Shown in pieces: positions 17,706 to 25,800 of a stretch of DNA of 64,000 bases. A program made the position numbers and the translations under genes. The notes beneath the pieces are model-generated. The model saw only the letters and a program-made list of their open reading frames with translations, was not told where the DNA came from and searched no databases. Position 1 is the stretch's first letter. Every line of letters begins with the position of its first letter. Source of the stretch: Planctomycetaceae bacterium (GTDB lineage Bacteria; Planctomycetota; Planctomycetia; Pirellulales; Pirellulaceae); assembly GCA_020638975.1 (NCBI GenBank), contig JACKHN010000020.1, forward strand, positions 1-64,000, given 5' to 3'.

Positions 17706-18494
17706 ATGTACTACCGCCGATTCGCCCGCGATTTCATCTTCTCCGTGTCATCGATCCTGTTGCTCGCTGTCGTCGTTCTGGTCAGCGAGCTCCTAAAACC
17801 TCCGGTCGCCAAAACGATCACGGCCTCTGAACACAAAGCGACAATTCGCAGTTGGGAGTATGTAGACGGTTTCCCAGAGCGGATTGCCGTGTTTCAGACC
17901 GTGTTCTGGGAGCCCCGCGACACGAATAGTATGCGGGAGATGATCGAGACGACAGATTTAGTACGCGGTAAGAGAGTACTCGAAATCGGAACGGGCTCCG
18001 GGCTCGTTTCACTCTGCTGTCTTCGCGCGGGAGCGACCAAGGTGGTCGCGACGGATGTGAATCCCCATGCCATCGAGAATGCACGCTACAACGCGGACGT
18101 CTTGGGAGTTGCCGAAAGGCTCGAGGCTAAGCTAGTACCAACGAACGAACCGAACGCATATGAAGTTCTCGGGCCCGACGAAAAGTTCGATGTGATCCTT
18201 TCGAACCCACCCTGGGAAAACGCCAAACCCCGCACGATCGACGAATACGCACTATATGACCGCGACTTTCAACTGCTGGGCTCGATCTTGCATGGAGCAA
18301 GGTCGCGTCTGAATCCAGGCGGGCGGTTGTTGCTCGCATACGGTTGTCGCGACGCAATCAAAGTCCTCGAAGCGCTTTCGACCGACGCTAAACTTAGCAC
18401 CAAACGACTCGATCCAAGGTCGCTGGATGCCCTGCCCGATTTGTTCCTTCCAGGAATGCTGGTAGAGGTGCTTCCTCAGACGGGGAAGTTTTGA
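17706..18494 (+). CDS. Membrane-anchored SAM-dependent methyltransferase
   Basis: A 262-aa protein with one N-terminal membrane helix (FIFSVSSILLLAVVVLVSELL). A class I methyltransferase fold follows: motif I VLEIGTGSGLVSLCCLRAGA, acidic TDVNPHAIENARYN, and motif IV VILSNPPWEN. NPPW is the signature of N-methylating enzymes of the PrmC/small-domain type. The target is unknown; the membrane anchor suggests it acts near the inner membrane. No partner gene lies next to it. Confidence 0.75.
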   Translation: MYYRRFARDFIFSVSSILLLAVVVLVSELLKPPVAKTITASEHKATIRSWEYVDGFPERIAVFQTVFWEPRDTNSMREMIETTDLVRGKRVLEIGTGSGLVSLCCLRAGATKVVATDVNPHAIENARYNADVLGVAERLEAKLVPTNEPNAYEVLGPDEKFDVILSNPPWENAKPRTIDEYALYDRDFQLLGSILHGARSRLNPGGRLLLAYGCRDAIKVLEALSTDAKLSTKRLDPRSLDALPDLFLPGMLVEVLPQTGKF

Positions 18495-18875
18495 CTCGAA
18501 CGGACGCAATTCATATTACAAAGTTGAAATCTTCCCTCGGTTAACGCTTGCGGGAATCGGGAGGCTCCGATTATAATCTCCCTAAGCTGTACACTTGTCA
18601 CGACCGCCCATTTTGGAACATGAGCCCGGAGAATAAGAGGCACTAGAGACTCAGGAACAGAGAGTTCTCTTCTTCCCCCTTCTTCAACGTTGCTTCTGGC
18701 TGCTAATACGAGCGACCTATCAGTGCGCGGCTGTGTTTTCTGGTGCGTTTGTATGCCGGTTCGTGGCGTCCGAACAAATTGCTCGTCGTTAAGATGAGTC
18801 ATATCTGTTTGTGATACCAATGAGAACGTTGTGTAATTTGAGTCTCTGACACTTATTTTATTGGGAGGAATTGCT
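18495..18875. other. 380-bp intergenic region upstream of the DUF1559 gene
   Basis: I see no convincing gene here; the open frame on the complement has no recognisable features. A promoter-like pair, TTGCGG (18548) - 18 bp - TATAAT (18572-18577), lies inside a weak GGGAG/CTCCC inverted repeat and would give a leader of roughly 290 nt before the pilin-like gene. GGGAGGAA at 18864-18871 is a strong ribosome-binding site for ATG 18876. Confidence 0.35.
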
Positions 18876-19901
18876 ATGACTCGTAGCAAGCAACGCCAGG
18901 GCTTTACGCTGGTAGAACTGTTGGTCGTAATCGCGATTATTGGGATTTTGGTGGCATTGCTATTGCCGGCCGTTCAGGCCGCCCGTGAAGCTGCTCGCCG
19001 CATGCAGTGCAGCAACGCATTGAAGCAGCTAGCGCTGGCTTGTCACAACTACCATGACACCTTCAAGTCGTTTCCATCGGGCTACTTGGTGAAGCGCGTG
19101 CCTAATACACCCACCGGTGCTATTCAGACGACCAACGCGTATTGGTCTTGGGGCGCATTGGTTGGCCGATTCATCGAGGGGAACGCGCAAGTAGATACGA
19201 TGAACATTGGGAGTACCTGGCTAGACAACGCTACGTCAACCGACGCACTTGGGTTGCACGCTGGGGCGGCTGGCGCGCAGACGGACATCTTGATTACACG
19301 AAACGCGACGTACCGTTGTCCATCAGATGTCGGGCCAGATACGAACACGTTCCGCCAACTCAACAGCACTGCGGCGATCTCGACAGCCACCTCAAACTAT
19401 GTTGCGGCAAATTCGGCTCTCGACATCTCGTACAATGGTGGTGCCTCGAATGCGAAAGGATTATTCCGTCAGGATGAGGCGTTGTCCTTCCGAGATATGA
19501 TCGACGGCAGCAGCAACGTAATCGCACTGGGAGAGCGTCGCTGGCAGAGCAAGACGACCGCAGGCATCCAAACCATCGGTGCCGCGAATGTTTGGGGAAT
19601 TCGGGATCTGGGAAGTGTAACGTTGGCGAACAGCGACATCCTCGGCGACGTACTTGGAGCCAGCACTTGCTCGATCAACAACAATGCCCCTGACGCTACA
19701 TCGACCCGTAAACGGCGAGGTTTCTCGAGCCAGCATCCCGGTGGAGCGCAATTTGCACTCGCGGACGGAAGCGTTCGATTTATTAGCGAGACGATTGAAA
19801 CCGATTTCGACGCGAATGGCAGCAATACGTCCGGTGATGTCGACACTACGTTCGAGTACTTGATGGCGATTCAGGACGGGAACCCCGTGGGCGATTACTA
19901 A
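18876..19901 (+). CDS. DUF1559 protein with prepilin-type N-terminus
   Basis: A 341-aa protein that begins RQGFTLVELLVVIAIIGILV, a class III/type IV prepilin signal cut before Phe with the conserved Glu5. The planctomycete DUF1559 continuation (LLPAVQAAREAARRMQCSN) follows. The C-terminal H-X9-DG signature reads SSQHPGGAQFALADGSVRFI. These proteins form very large paralogous families in planctomycetes and are thought to be exported by a type II secretion/pilus-like machine. ATG 18876 follows GGGAGGAA by 5 nt. A strong terminator follows, so it is a single-gene transcript. Confidence 0.93.
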   Translation: MTRSKQRQGFTLVELLVVIAIIGILVALLLPAVQAAREAARRMQCSNALKQLALACHNYHDTFKSFPSGYLVKRVPNTPTGAIQTTNAYWSWGALVGRFIEGNAQVDTMNIGSTWLDNATSTDALGLHAGAAGAQTDILITRNATYRCPSDVGPDTNTFRQLNSTAAISTATSNYVAANSALDISYNGGASNAKGLFRQDEALSFRDMIDGSSNVIALGERRWQSKTTAGIQTIGAANVWGIRDLGSVTLANSDILGDVLGASTCSINNNAPDATSTRKRRGFSSQHPGGAQFALADGSVRFISETIETDFDANGSNTSGDVDTTFEYLMAIQDGNPVGDY

Positions 19902-19936
19902 GCCAGCGCAATCCGACAAGTAAACCTGTAACCCCC

Positions 19937-19965
19937 GAACGGGATGGTCCCTGACCATCCCGTTC
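19937..19965 (+). terminator. Intrinsic-type terminator hairpin after the DUF1559 gene
   Basis: A perfect 13-bp stem (GAACGGGATGGTC / GACCATCCCGTTC) with a 3-nt loop lies 35 bp after the stop codon. It is followed by a moderately T-rich TTCATTTC. Position and stem stability make a terminator the best reading. Confidence 0.75.
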
Positions 19966-20094
19966 TTCATTTCGAAGGAGAATCAAGTCGGTTGGTTTGC
20001 GTCCACTCCTTCAGGGGTGATGTATACTGCAAGAGTCTTCATGCTCGGCATTCGTTGCCTATCCCTTCCAATTACTTACGTTGCGACGGCGATC

Positions 20095-20700
20095 ATGAAT
20101 TTAAACCCCTATGCCTCACCGCTGCAGGTGCCGATTGAAACGGCAGTACTGGTTACGCCGGATAGGAGCTCGCGTCGACTACGAGCGTTGGGGCGATGGA
20201 CACTGATCTGCGGCATCAGCGCCGCACCCAGCTTTTTCTGGGGGTGTGCGCTTCATCGCGAGTTCGCACACGTTGTGGGCATGATCTGCGGAATACTTGT
20301 CTTCGTGATCGGATATACCGTCGTTGAATGTACCCACTACTATCAACAAGTCATCACGCGTCCTCACATCCACCGCACGGCACTAATCGGCTACGGGACG
20401 AGGATTCTCGTCTCCGTGATCTTTCCCGTTGGCCTGGCGATTGACATGATGACCGGAATGGTTAGCGTTGCCATCGTCGAGAATACTTGGCCGACCGATT
20501 CACTCGAATTCTCCGAGATGAGTGCCGCCGCGTCAGCGTTCGCCGTTTTCCTAACCACGATCGTCCAAGGAGTTCTGCTGAACATCGTGCTCTTCGGATA
20601 CATGCTCGGAGTGTACGGATCACTCCGCGTGCTGGCACGCGTTCGCCAGAGGCTGCGAGAGCGGAAAGATAACGTCGCTGAACTCCAGCAACTCTATTGA
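20095..20700 (+). CDS. Polytopic membrane protein, unknown function
   Basis: A 201-aa protein starting MNLNPYASPLQVP, the NPY-type opening common on small planctomycete membrane proteins; the open frame extends 26 codons upstream but this start is preferred. Four hydrophobic helices are visible (about residues 40-60, 65-85, 105-130 and 160-190), with a basic C-terminal tail (RVRQRLRERKDN). I do not recognise a family with known function. Confidence 0.6.
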   Translation: MNLNPYASPLQVPIETAVLVTPDRSSRRLRALGRWTLICGISAAPSFFWGCALHREFAHVVGMICGILVFVIGYTVVECTHYYQQVITRPHIHRTALIGYGTRILVSVIFPVGLAIDMMTGMVSVAIVENTWPTDSLEFSEMSAAASAFAVFLTTIVQGVLLNIVLFGYMLGVYGSLRVLARVRQRLRERKDNVAELQQLY

Positions 20701-20753
20701 GGCCACCCCAGCTCGCACCGACTGCCCTCGAATTGCCTCAGGCGGATACTCAA

Positions 20754-21257
20754 CTAAACCAATGTCTTCGTCATGAACGCCGCATCTGCTCCAGTCGGGC
20801 TGCCACAGCCAAAGCCAACACGTTCATAAAGCCGCCGAGCGTTCACGTTCTCGCTGTGGACTTCCAGTGTAAGCTTACAGCAGCCGAGGCGGATGGCTTC
20901 CTGTTCCACAGCCGCGAGCAGCTTTGTACCCAGACCTTGCCCACGATAGTCTCGATGGACGGTCAGGTCGTGGACATTTAGCAGCGGAAGCGCTCGAAAC
21001 GTCGAATAACCCAGAAAACAAATCGCGAGGCCCACCGGGCGTGTACCGTCGAGAGCCAGGAAATAGCGACCATTCGACTGCGCGGCGAGCCCCGGGATCA
21101 GCCGCCTCTGGGCCGTTTCATCCAACGGTCGTCCACCTTGAAGCGGCTCGCAGGCATACATGTTCAGCAAATCAAGAATGCCATTATGGTGCAAATCGTC
21201 AGCAAGATCTGCTTGAATGATGACAGGCGGACTCACGATGTTCTCACAATACGCCAT
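20754..21257 (-). CDS. GNAT family N-acetyltransferase
   Basis: A 167-aa protein with the GNAT core: YFLALDGTRPVGLAICFLGYS (strands 3-4), VHDLTVHRDYRGQGLGTKLL carrying the acetyl-CoA pyrophosphate loop (RGQGLG), then LTLEVHSENVNARRLYERVGF. The substrate is unknown. ATG 21257 is used because sequence farther upstream is the repeat element starting at 21271. That element therefore lies only 13 bp before this start and may hold or disturb its promoter. Confidence 0.82.
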   Translation of the reverse strand: MAYCENIVSPPVIIQADLADDLHHNGILDLLNMYACEPLQGGRPLDETAQRRLIPGLAAQSNGRYFLALDGTRPVGLAICFLGYSTFRALPLLNVHDLTVHRDYRGQGLGTKLLAAVEQEAIRLGCCKLTLEVHSENVNARRLYERVGFGCGSPTGADAAFMTKTLV

Positions 21258-21270
21258 GCTTCTCCGGCAG

Positions 21271-21427
21271 ACTAGTCCTGCGTTACAGCTGCTAATTAGG
21301 GTGAATGAAGTGAGCCACTGGCCGTAAGGCCCCGGGCGCGCCCTGCATTCCTCGTCGCCCGACCGCTTACGCGTCACGGCTCACGAAACGGGCAAACCCT
21401 AAAATCAAGGTGTAACGCTGCACTCGT
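21271..21427 (-). mobile_element. 157-bp MITE-like element, copy A
   Basis: Inverted copy of the element at 25529-25685; I count 11 differences over 157 bp. Terminal inverted repeats are ACTAGT(C/G)C(T/C)GCGTTACA at the left and its complement at the right, where the last ACTAGT has decayed to ACTCGT. Internal GTGAGCC / GGCTCAC segments give a long hairpin. There is no coding capacity. It is fused at the right to a second related element (21422-21556). Confidence 0.8.
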
Positions 21428-21556
21428 GTTACGTTTCAGCTCGATTTTAGGATTAGCCGTTTGGGCGCTAGCCACGGTTCGTTCGTGCCAACCGGGGCTA
21501 ACGCCCAAACGGCTAGTGTCTACAACCCTAGTTCTTAGCAGTCACAAAGCACTAGT
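21422..21556. mobile_element. Second MITE-like element with different core, fused to copy A
   Basis: It shares ends with the 157-bp element: GATTTTAGG near one end, CCCTAGTTCTTAGC close to CCCTAATCCTTAGC, and a terminal GCACTAGT. The centre is different: inverted arms TAGCCGTTTGGGCG(C/T)TAGCC (from about 21458, and its complement ending about 21516). It appears to share the degraded ACTCGT junction with copy A. Its outer ACTAGT supplies the TAG stop of the diadenylate cyclase gene. Confidence 0.65.
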
Positions 21557-22487
21557 CACCTGTCGGCGAAGGAGGTTCGTACTCGAAGTCCTTCCATTTC
21601 ATCGCACGGCGGAAAGGTTCAATACGGAGAATAACTTCGCCATCCTTGAACAACCGGACCGTACCATTCGATTCACTGACAACGACCGCAATCGCATTGG
21701 TACTCTTGCTGATCGCGGCAGCTGCCCAGTGACGTGATCCCAGACCTTTGGACAACGTCAGGTTGACGTGATCGGCATCCACGATCTGACACGCCTTTTC
21801 CACCGTCCCATCCGGCGCGACGATAAACGCTCCGTCGAGCGGGGCGATTTCTTTGACCGCTTCGCGAACGCGGGGATCCGGCAGCGAGCGTTCCTTGCGA
21901 CCATAGCCCTTGACGGGGTCGAAGCCTGCCGGATGGCTGAGCGCGATGACTTTACGGGTGTCGCCGACGACAAACATCGTCCCGACCGGCTTGCCTTCGC
22001 GGCCTTCGCGTCCGATTTCGACGGCCAGATCGACGACGACCTTCAGAGTCTCGAGCGGGACGCTTGTTTCGATTTGCCGTAAGTCGCGAGCGGTCAGTCG
22101 CCCGAGGTGCTCGTCGAGTCGGATGAAGCTGATCGAGTCCATCGAATCGGCTTCGAAACCGCTGTAGACCGCAATGATCTCCGAATTGGGCTCTAGAATC
22201 TCGTTCGCCACACCTTCGAGCAGCGCGTGTGTCAACTTCTCGAAAACAGGCGAATCGTGCATTCCCAGCACGATGGTCTCAAGGCCAGCTTCCTTAGCAC
22301 CTTCCAATGCTTCGGCCGTGTCTGCGGCAACCAGAATCTTCTCGTGTCCGGCGCGTTCGCTGAGCTCCTTCCAGTCGGTCGGACCATCGAGGATCACAAG
22401 CAAAACATCAGCATCCACCTGCTTACTCAGGCTGACGGCTAAACCGTAGATCGAGGCGAATTGCTCGTTGAAACGTTGCTGTTTCAT
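21552..22487 (-). CDS. DisA_N/DAC-domain diadenylate cyclase (c-di-AMP synthase)
   Basis: A 311-aa soluble protein. Residues about 1-150 form an alpha/beta domain of the kind found before the DAC domain in DacZ-like proteins (VLLVILDGPTDWKELSE, ETIVLGMHDSPVF). The DAC domain (about 165-285) shows GTMFVVGDTRKV, LDGAFIVAPDG (the DGA motif) and GLGSRHWAAAAIS at the RHR motif. The third residue is Trp instead of the usual Arg. It would join two ATP into c-di-AMP. The stop codon TAG is formed by the end of the MITE-like element. Confidence 0.82.
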   Translation of the reverse strand: MKQQRFNEQFASIYGLAVSLSKQVDADVLLVILDGPTDWKELSERAGHEKILVAADTAEALEGAKEAGLETIVLGMHDSPVFEKLTHALLEGVANEILEPNSEIIAVYSGFEADSMDSISFIRLDEHLGRLTARDLRQIETSVPLETLKVVVDLAVEIGREGREGKPVGTMFVVGDTRKVIALSHPAGFDPVKGYGRKERSLPDPRVREAVKEIAPLDGAFIVAPDGTVEKACQIVDADHVNLTLSKGLGSRHWAAAAISKSTNAIAVVVSESNGTVRLFKDGEVILRIEPFRRAMKWKDFEYEPPSPTGD

Positions 22488-22609
22488 TCAGCCGAAACTG
22501 CCAAAACGGGAGGGGCGGGCGAGAGAACAGAGCGACGTTCACATAGTAAAGCGTTTCGCCAACTAGAGCAACGGCCCTCGCCACTAGCATTTAAGCGACG
22601 AGATTCCGC

Positions 22610-23317
22610 CTAAAACCAACTCATCGACCGAAGACGCTCGGCGATCGTCGGCGGTTCTGGAAGAGCTGGCGAGCGACCTTCAACGAAGTCGCGCCAAGCC
22701 GGAACGTTGTCGCCGTAGTCCTGCCCCGAAACGGATTTCAAGGACTGAACCGCCCGATGCTGGAGTGCTGGATCCTTGTCGTTCAAAGCAACAGCAAGTG
22801 CTTGGAGTGATTGTTGGTCTTTGAACTTAGCGAGTTGCGCAGTCGCAGCCAGTCGTACGTCCAGATCCGAGTCACTGCTGACGGCTTGGGAAAGCACGTC
22901 AAGTGCTTCGGGACCGCCGCGACGTCCCCAGGCTCGACAGGCGGCAATGCGGACATCTGTACTCTCGTCACTCATCGCAAGCTGCAGCGTCGGGATCGTT
23001 TCGGGTGCCGGGAACTCAGCGAGCGCCAACGTCGCCTCTGCGCGCAACACGGTGTTCGTCGAGTTCTGAACAATGTCTGCGAGCGTCGGAATCACTCGGC
23101 GTTGCTCTTGGGGTGACAGTCCGGTCGGATTCTCGCGAATCGCTCGCAATTCGGCCAACTGAGTGTGGAACGTCGGCCCGGCTTGCTCGTCCTTTTCCCA
23201 TTGGTTGCGGTAATACGGATTCATTGCGGTCAATCCACCGAATGGACCATCGGCGCATCCGCTAGCGGCCATTCCGACGAGTAGAACGATCAGAGCTTTA
23301 GCTGGGGAAAATCGCAT
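22610..23317 (-). CDS. HEAT-repeat lipoprotein
   Basis: A 235-aa protein whose signal sequence ends in a lipobox (VGMAASGC), so it should be lipidated and periplasm-facing. Residues about 85-200 hold three to four HEAT-like repeats (LRAEATLALAEFPAPETIPTLQLAM, VRIAACRAWGRRGGPEALDVLSQAV, VRLAATAQLAKFKDQQSLQALAVAL). HEAT repeats bind protein partners; which ones is unknown. ATG 23317 (MRFSPAK) is chosen over an in-frame start at 23389 because it starts the signal peptide. Confidence 0.75.
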   Translation of the reverse strand: MRFSPAKALIVLLVGMAASGCADGPFGGLTAMNPYYRNQWEKDEQAGPTFHTQLAELRAIRENPTGLSPQEQRRVIPTLADIVQNSTNTVLRAEATLALAEFPAPETIPTLQLAMSDESTDVRIAACRAWGRRGGPEALDVLSQAVSSDSDLDVRLAATAQLAKFKDQQSLQALAVALNDKDPALQHRAVQSLKSVSGQDYGDNVPAWRDFVEGRSPALPEPPTIAERLRSMSWF

Positions 23318-23593
23318 TGCCACCAAGGAGTTTCCAAATTTACGTGCGAGTGCCGGTGCTGAATAGCGGCGGGACTGTAGCAAATCCACATCCAGGCTGC
23401 TATACGGATCTGCGTCGATCCGCGATTAATCGTGGTGACTCTTAGATTCATCGGCGATTATTGCGATCCGGCGTTTTGGAGTACATGCTGTGAATTGACC
23501 AAACTTTTGCTAAAACCAACGAACACCCGATAGATAACTGCATTTTAAGCTGTCCAGCTCGTTCGGCTGACAGCGCAATTCGGAGGCAACAGA

Positions 23594-24112
23594 GTGGTCG
23601 ATCCAACAAAACACGATGACGCGCGGGGCTTGGTCGAGTCGATTCTTCGTAAGATCCCAGGCTTTCGCGGCTATCTTGAGCAGGAATACCGCCGAGAAAG
23701 CGATCATATCGCCCGCATGTGGCTCGCAGATCGATTGGAAGCCTGCAAGGCCGGTGTCGGTCGCTATCAGCGAAACTTGCTGGATGCTCGTAAGATCGAC
23801 TACCTGGACGATTGTGAGCGAGTCCGAACGCGACTCGATACGCTGGTTTCGCGAGTTCGTGGCGCGATGCGAGGCTACAGCGGCGTGTTCGACTTTGTTC
23901 GTGTCGATGAAGCTCTGCTCGACCAGGTTTATGACGTGGATGTGGTCCTCGTCGACGAGGCCGAGTGGCTGCTCAAAGCGGTTGACGAGCTTCTGGTTCC
24001 CGAAAACGATCCGAAGACCGCGATTCCCGAGTTTCTCAAACACGTCGAAGAACTGCATCGCCAGTTCGATCGGCGCGGCGAGTTGCTTCAGGGATTGGGC
24101 ACGGATAAATAG
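23594..24112 (+). CDS. Helical protein paired with the SPFH gene
   Basis: A 172-aa protein starting at GTG 23594, with GGAGG 7 nt upstream (23582-23586). It is almost all predicted alpha helix and rich in charge (ESILRKIPGFRGYLEQEYRRE, RVRTRLDTLVSRVRGAMRGYSG, FLKHVEELHRQFDRRGELLQ), with no signal peptide or membrane segment. It is 53 bp upstream of the SPFH gene on the same strand. Similar small helical proteins accompany YdjI/YdfN-type SPFH proteins. A scaffold or adaptor role is inference. Confidence 0.65.
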   Translation: MVDPTKHDDARGLVESILRKIPGFRGYLEQEYRRESDHIARMWLADRLEACKAGVGRYQRNLLDARKIDYLDDCERVRTRLDTLVSRVRGAMRGYSGVFDFVRVDEALLDQVYDVDVVLVDEAEWLLKAVDELLVPENDPKTAIPEFLKHVEELHRQFDRRGELLQGLGTDK

Positions 24113-24165
24113 GCCGCGTCCACGCTTCATTCAGACAGCACGTTAGCACAGTAAGGAAAGTTGCC

Positions 24166-25533
24166 ATGGGGATGCGTTTAGAAGTCATTCAGTATTTCGA
24201 CGACTCGAATCGCTCGTTGGTCCATCGAGTCCCCCCGCAAGGCTCAGCCGATATCAAACTCGGCGCTCAGTTGATCGTGCAGGAGAATCAAGAGGCTGTC
24301 TTCTTTCGCGATGGCAAGGCGATGGATCGCTTCGGGCCAGGACGCCACACGCTGACCACAATGAACGTGCCGGTGATAACGCGGATTTTGACAATTCCGT
24401 GGGAGAAGTCACCCTTCCAGGCTCAGGTCTACTTCGTTGGCAAGCAGACCTTTCTCGATCAAAAATGGGGCACTCGGCAACCGATCATTGTCCGCGACAA
24501 CGACTTTGGCATGGTTCGACTACGAAGTTTCGGCAAATTCTCGATGCGAGTCGCCGATTCGGAAGTATTGCTGAATACGCTGGTCGGCACACAAGGTAAG
24601 TACACGACCGACGAAGTTACCTCCTACCTCAAAGATCTGATCGTCTCGCGAATGACGGACGTGTTGGGTACGCTTGCGATTAGCATGCTCGATTTACCCT
24701 CGCGATTCGACGAGGTCGCTGCCGCGACGCGTGTGCAAGTTGGTGAAGACTTCAGCAAGTACGGATTAGAGCTGGTTGATTTCTTCATCAACTCGATCAC
24801 GCCACCTGAGGAAGTCCAAAAGGCGATCGATGCTCGCAGCAGCATGGGTGCGATCGGCGATCTCCGCTCGTTTACGATGTATCAAGCGGCCAACAGCATG
24901 TCCAAGATGGCAGAGAACGGCGGTGGTGGTACGGGGAGCGGCGCGATGGGGATTGGAATGGGCGCTGGGTTCGGCATGATGATGCCGCAAATGATTCGGG
25001 ACGCAATGCAGGGTCTTCAACCTGCACCCGCTGCCACTTCGTCGCCCGCCGCCGGTTTGCCAGGAGCGTCAGTGACTTCACCCACTGCAAGCGGACTGAA
25101 TTTTGATGCATTGTCGTCTTCATCAGCAGACCCGAAGCAGCTCGTGCGAAGCGTCCTGCAGACGATTCAAGGCGCGATGATCAACGAACAAGGCGACACG
25201 TGGCAAGTGACGATTCCGCTAGGCTCGCTACGAAAGCAAACAGTCGGGATCGACTTCAGTCGTCGAGATGACGAGGGCCACGCAATGATTGCTTATTCCG
25301 CGACATGCGGCCCAGCAACGCCCCAAAATGCGCTGCACTTACTCCGTTTCAACGAACAAATGGTCCATGGTGCCTTTGCCGTCCGCAATACGGCGTCCGG
25401 CGACATGGTCGTCGTCCAAGCCAATCAACTCGCAGATACGGCGGATCCCTTGGAAATCACCCGGCTCGTAACATCCGTGGCCTGGCAGGCCGATCGTGCG
25501 GAAGAGAAGTTGACGGGCGCAGATCAGCACTAG
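24166..25533 (+). CDS. SPFH-domain protein (virion-core-like/YdjI type) with extra C-terminal domain
   Basis: A 455-aa protein. An SPFH/band-7 domain fills about residues 20-240 (QLIVQENQEAVFFRDGKAMDRFGPGRHTL, IIVRDNDFGMVRLRSFGKFSMRV, DFFINSITPPEEVQKAIDARSS). A Gly/Met-rich linker follows (MGIGMGAGFGMMMPQM). Residues about 310-450 form an alpha/beta domain I cannot assign firmly (LVRSVLQTIQGAMINEQGDTWQV...LHLLRFNEQMVHGAFAVRNT); its pattern recalls CesT/YbjN-like folds. There is no membrane helix. The TAG stop lies in the first bases of the MITE copy B. Confidence 0.8.
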   Translation: MGMRLEVIQYFDDSNRSLVHRVPPQGSADIKLGAQLIVQENQEAVFFRDGKAMDRFGPGRHTLTTMNVPVITRILTIPWEKSPFQAQVYFVGKQTFLDQKWGTRQPIIVRDNDFGMVRLRSFGKFSMRVADSEVLLNTLVGTQGKYTTDEVTSYLKDLIVSRMTDVLGTLAISMLDLPSRFDEVAAATRVQVGEDFSKYGLELVDFFINSITPPEEVQKAIDARSSMGAIGDLRSFTMYQAANSMSKMAENGGGGTGSGAMGIGMGAGFGMMMPQMIRDAMQGLQPAPAATSSPAAGLPGASVTSPTASGLNFDALSSSSADPKQLVRSVLQTIQGAMINEQGDTWQVTIPLGSLRKQTVGIDFSRRDDEGHAMIAYSATCGPATPQNALHLLRFNEQMVHGAFAVRNTASGDMVVVQANQLADTADPLEITRLVTSVAWQADRAEEKLTGADQH

Positions 25534-25685
25534 TGCTGCGTTACACCTTGATTTTAGGGTTTGCCCGTTTCGTGAGCCGTGACGCGTAAGCGGTCGGGCG
25601 GCGAGGAATGCAGGGCGCGCACGGGGCCTTACGGCCAGCGGCTCACTTCATTCACCCTAATCCTTAGCTGTAACGCGGCACTAGT
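25529..25685 (+). mobile_element. 157-bp MITE-like element, copy B
   Basis: Bounded by ACTAGTGCTGCGTTACA (25529-25545) and its near-perfect complement ending at 25685 (one mismatch over 17 bp), with internal GTGAGCC / GGCTCAC arms. It has no open reading frame of note. The sequence C-TA-GTGC ... GCAC-TA-G fits insertion at the TA of a CTAG target with TA duplication, as known for IS630/Tc1-mariner-type elements. It is opposite in orientation to copy A at 21271-21427. Confidence 0.85.
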
Positions 25686-25770
25686 CATCTGATTTGAGGC
25701 TCTCGAAATCGTCCAGGCGGACCACGGTTGCGGCATATGCCGCGATCGGAGGTGCGACGATTTGACACAT
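25681..25770 (-). pseudogene. Short 29-codon open frame ending at the MITE (possible gene remnant)
   Basis: From ATG 25770 the complement reads MCQIVAPPIAAYAATVVRLD... and ends in TAG supplied by the terminal CTAG of MITE copy B. The composition is protein-like, but 29 residues are too few to judge. It could be the 3' end of a decayed gene or chance. Confidence 0.2.
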
Positions 25771-25800
25771 GCCTCCCTCCCCGCTCCCCTCACATCAAGG

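Noticed and set aside
18476..18889. Minus-strand 137-codon frame upstream of the DUF1559 gene
   Set aside because: No motif, no ribosome-binding site, and it overlaps the promoter region and both neighbouring genes.
19124..19477. Overlapping frames within the DUF1559 gene
   Set aside because: Shadow frames of a well-supported gene with conserved start and end motifs.
23510..24130. Long minus-strand open frame opposite the helical gene
   Set aside because: The plus frame has a good Shine-Dalgarno with GTG 23594, natural composition and operon spacing to the SPFH gene; the minus frame is its shadow.
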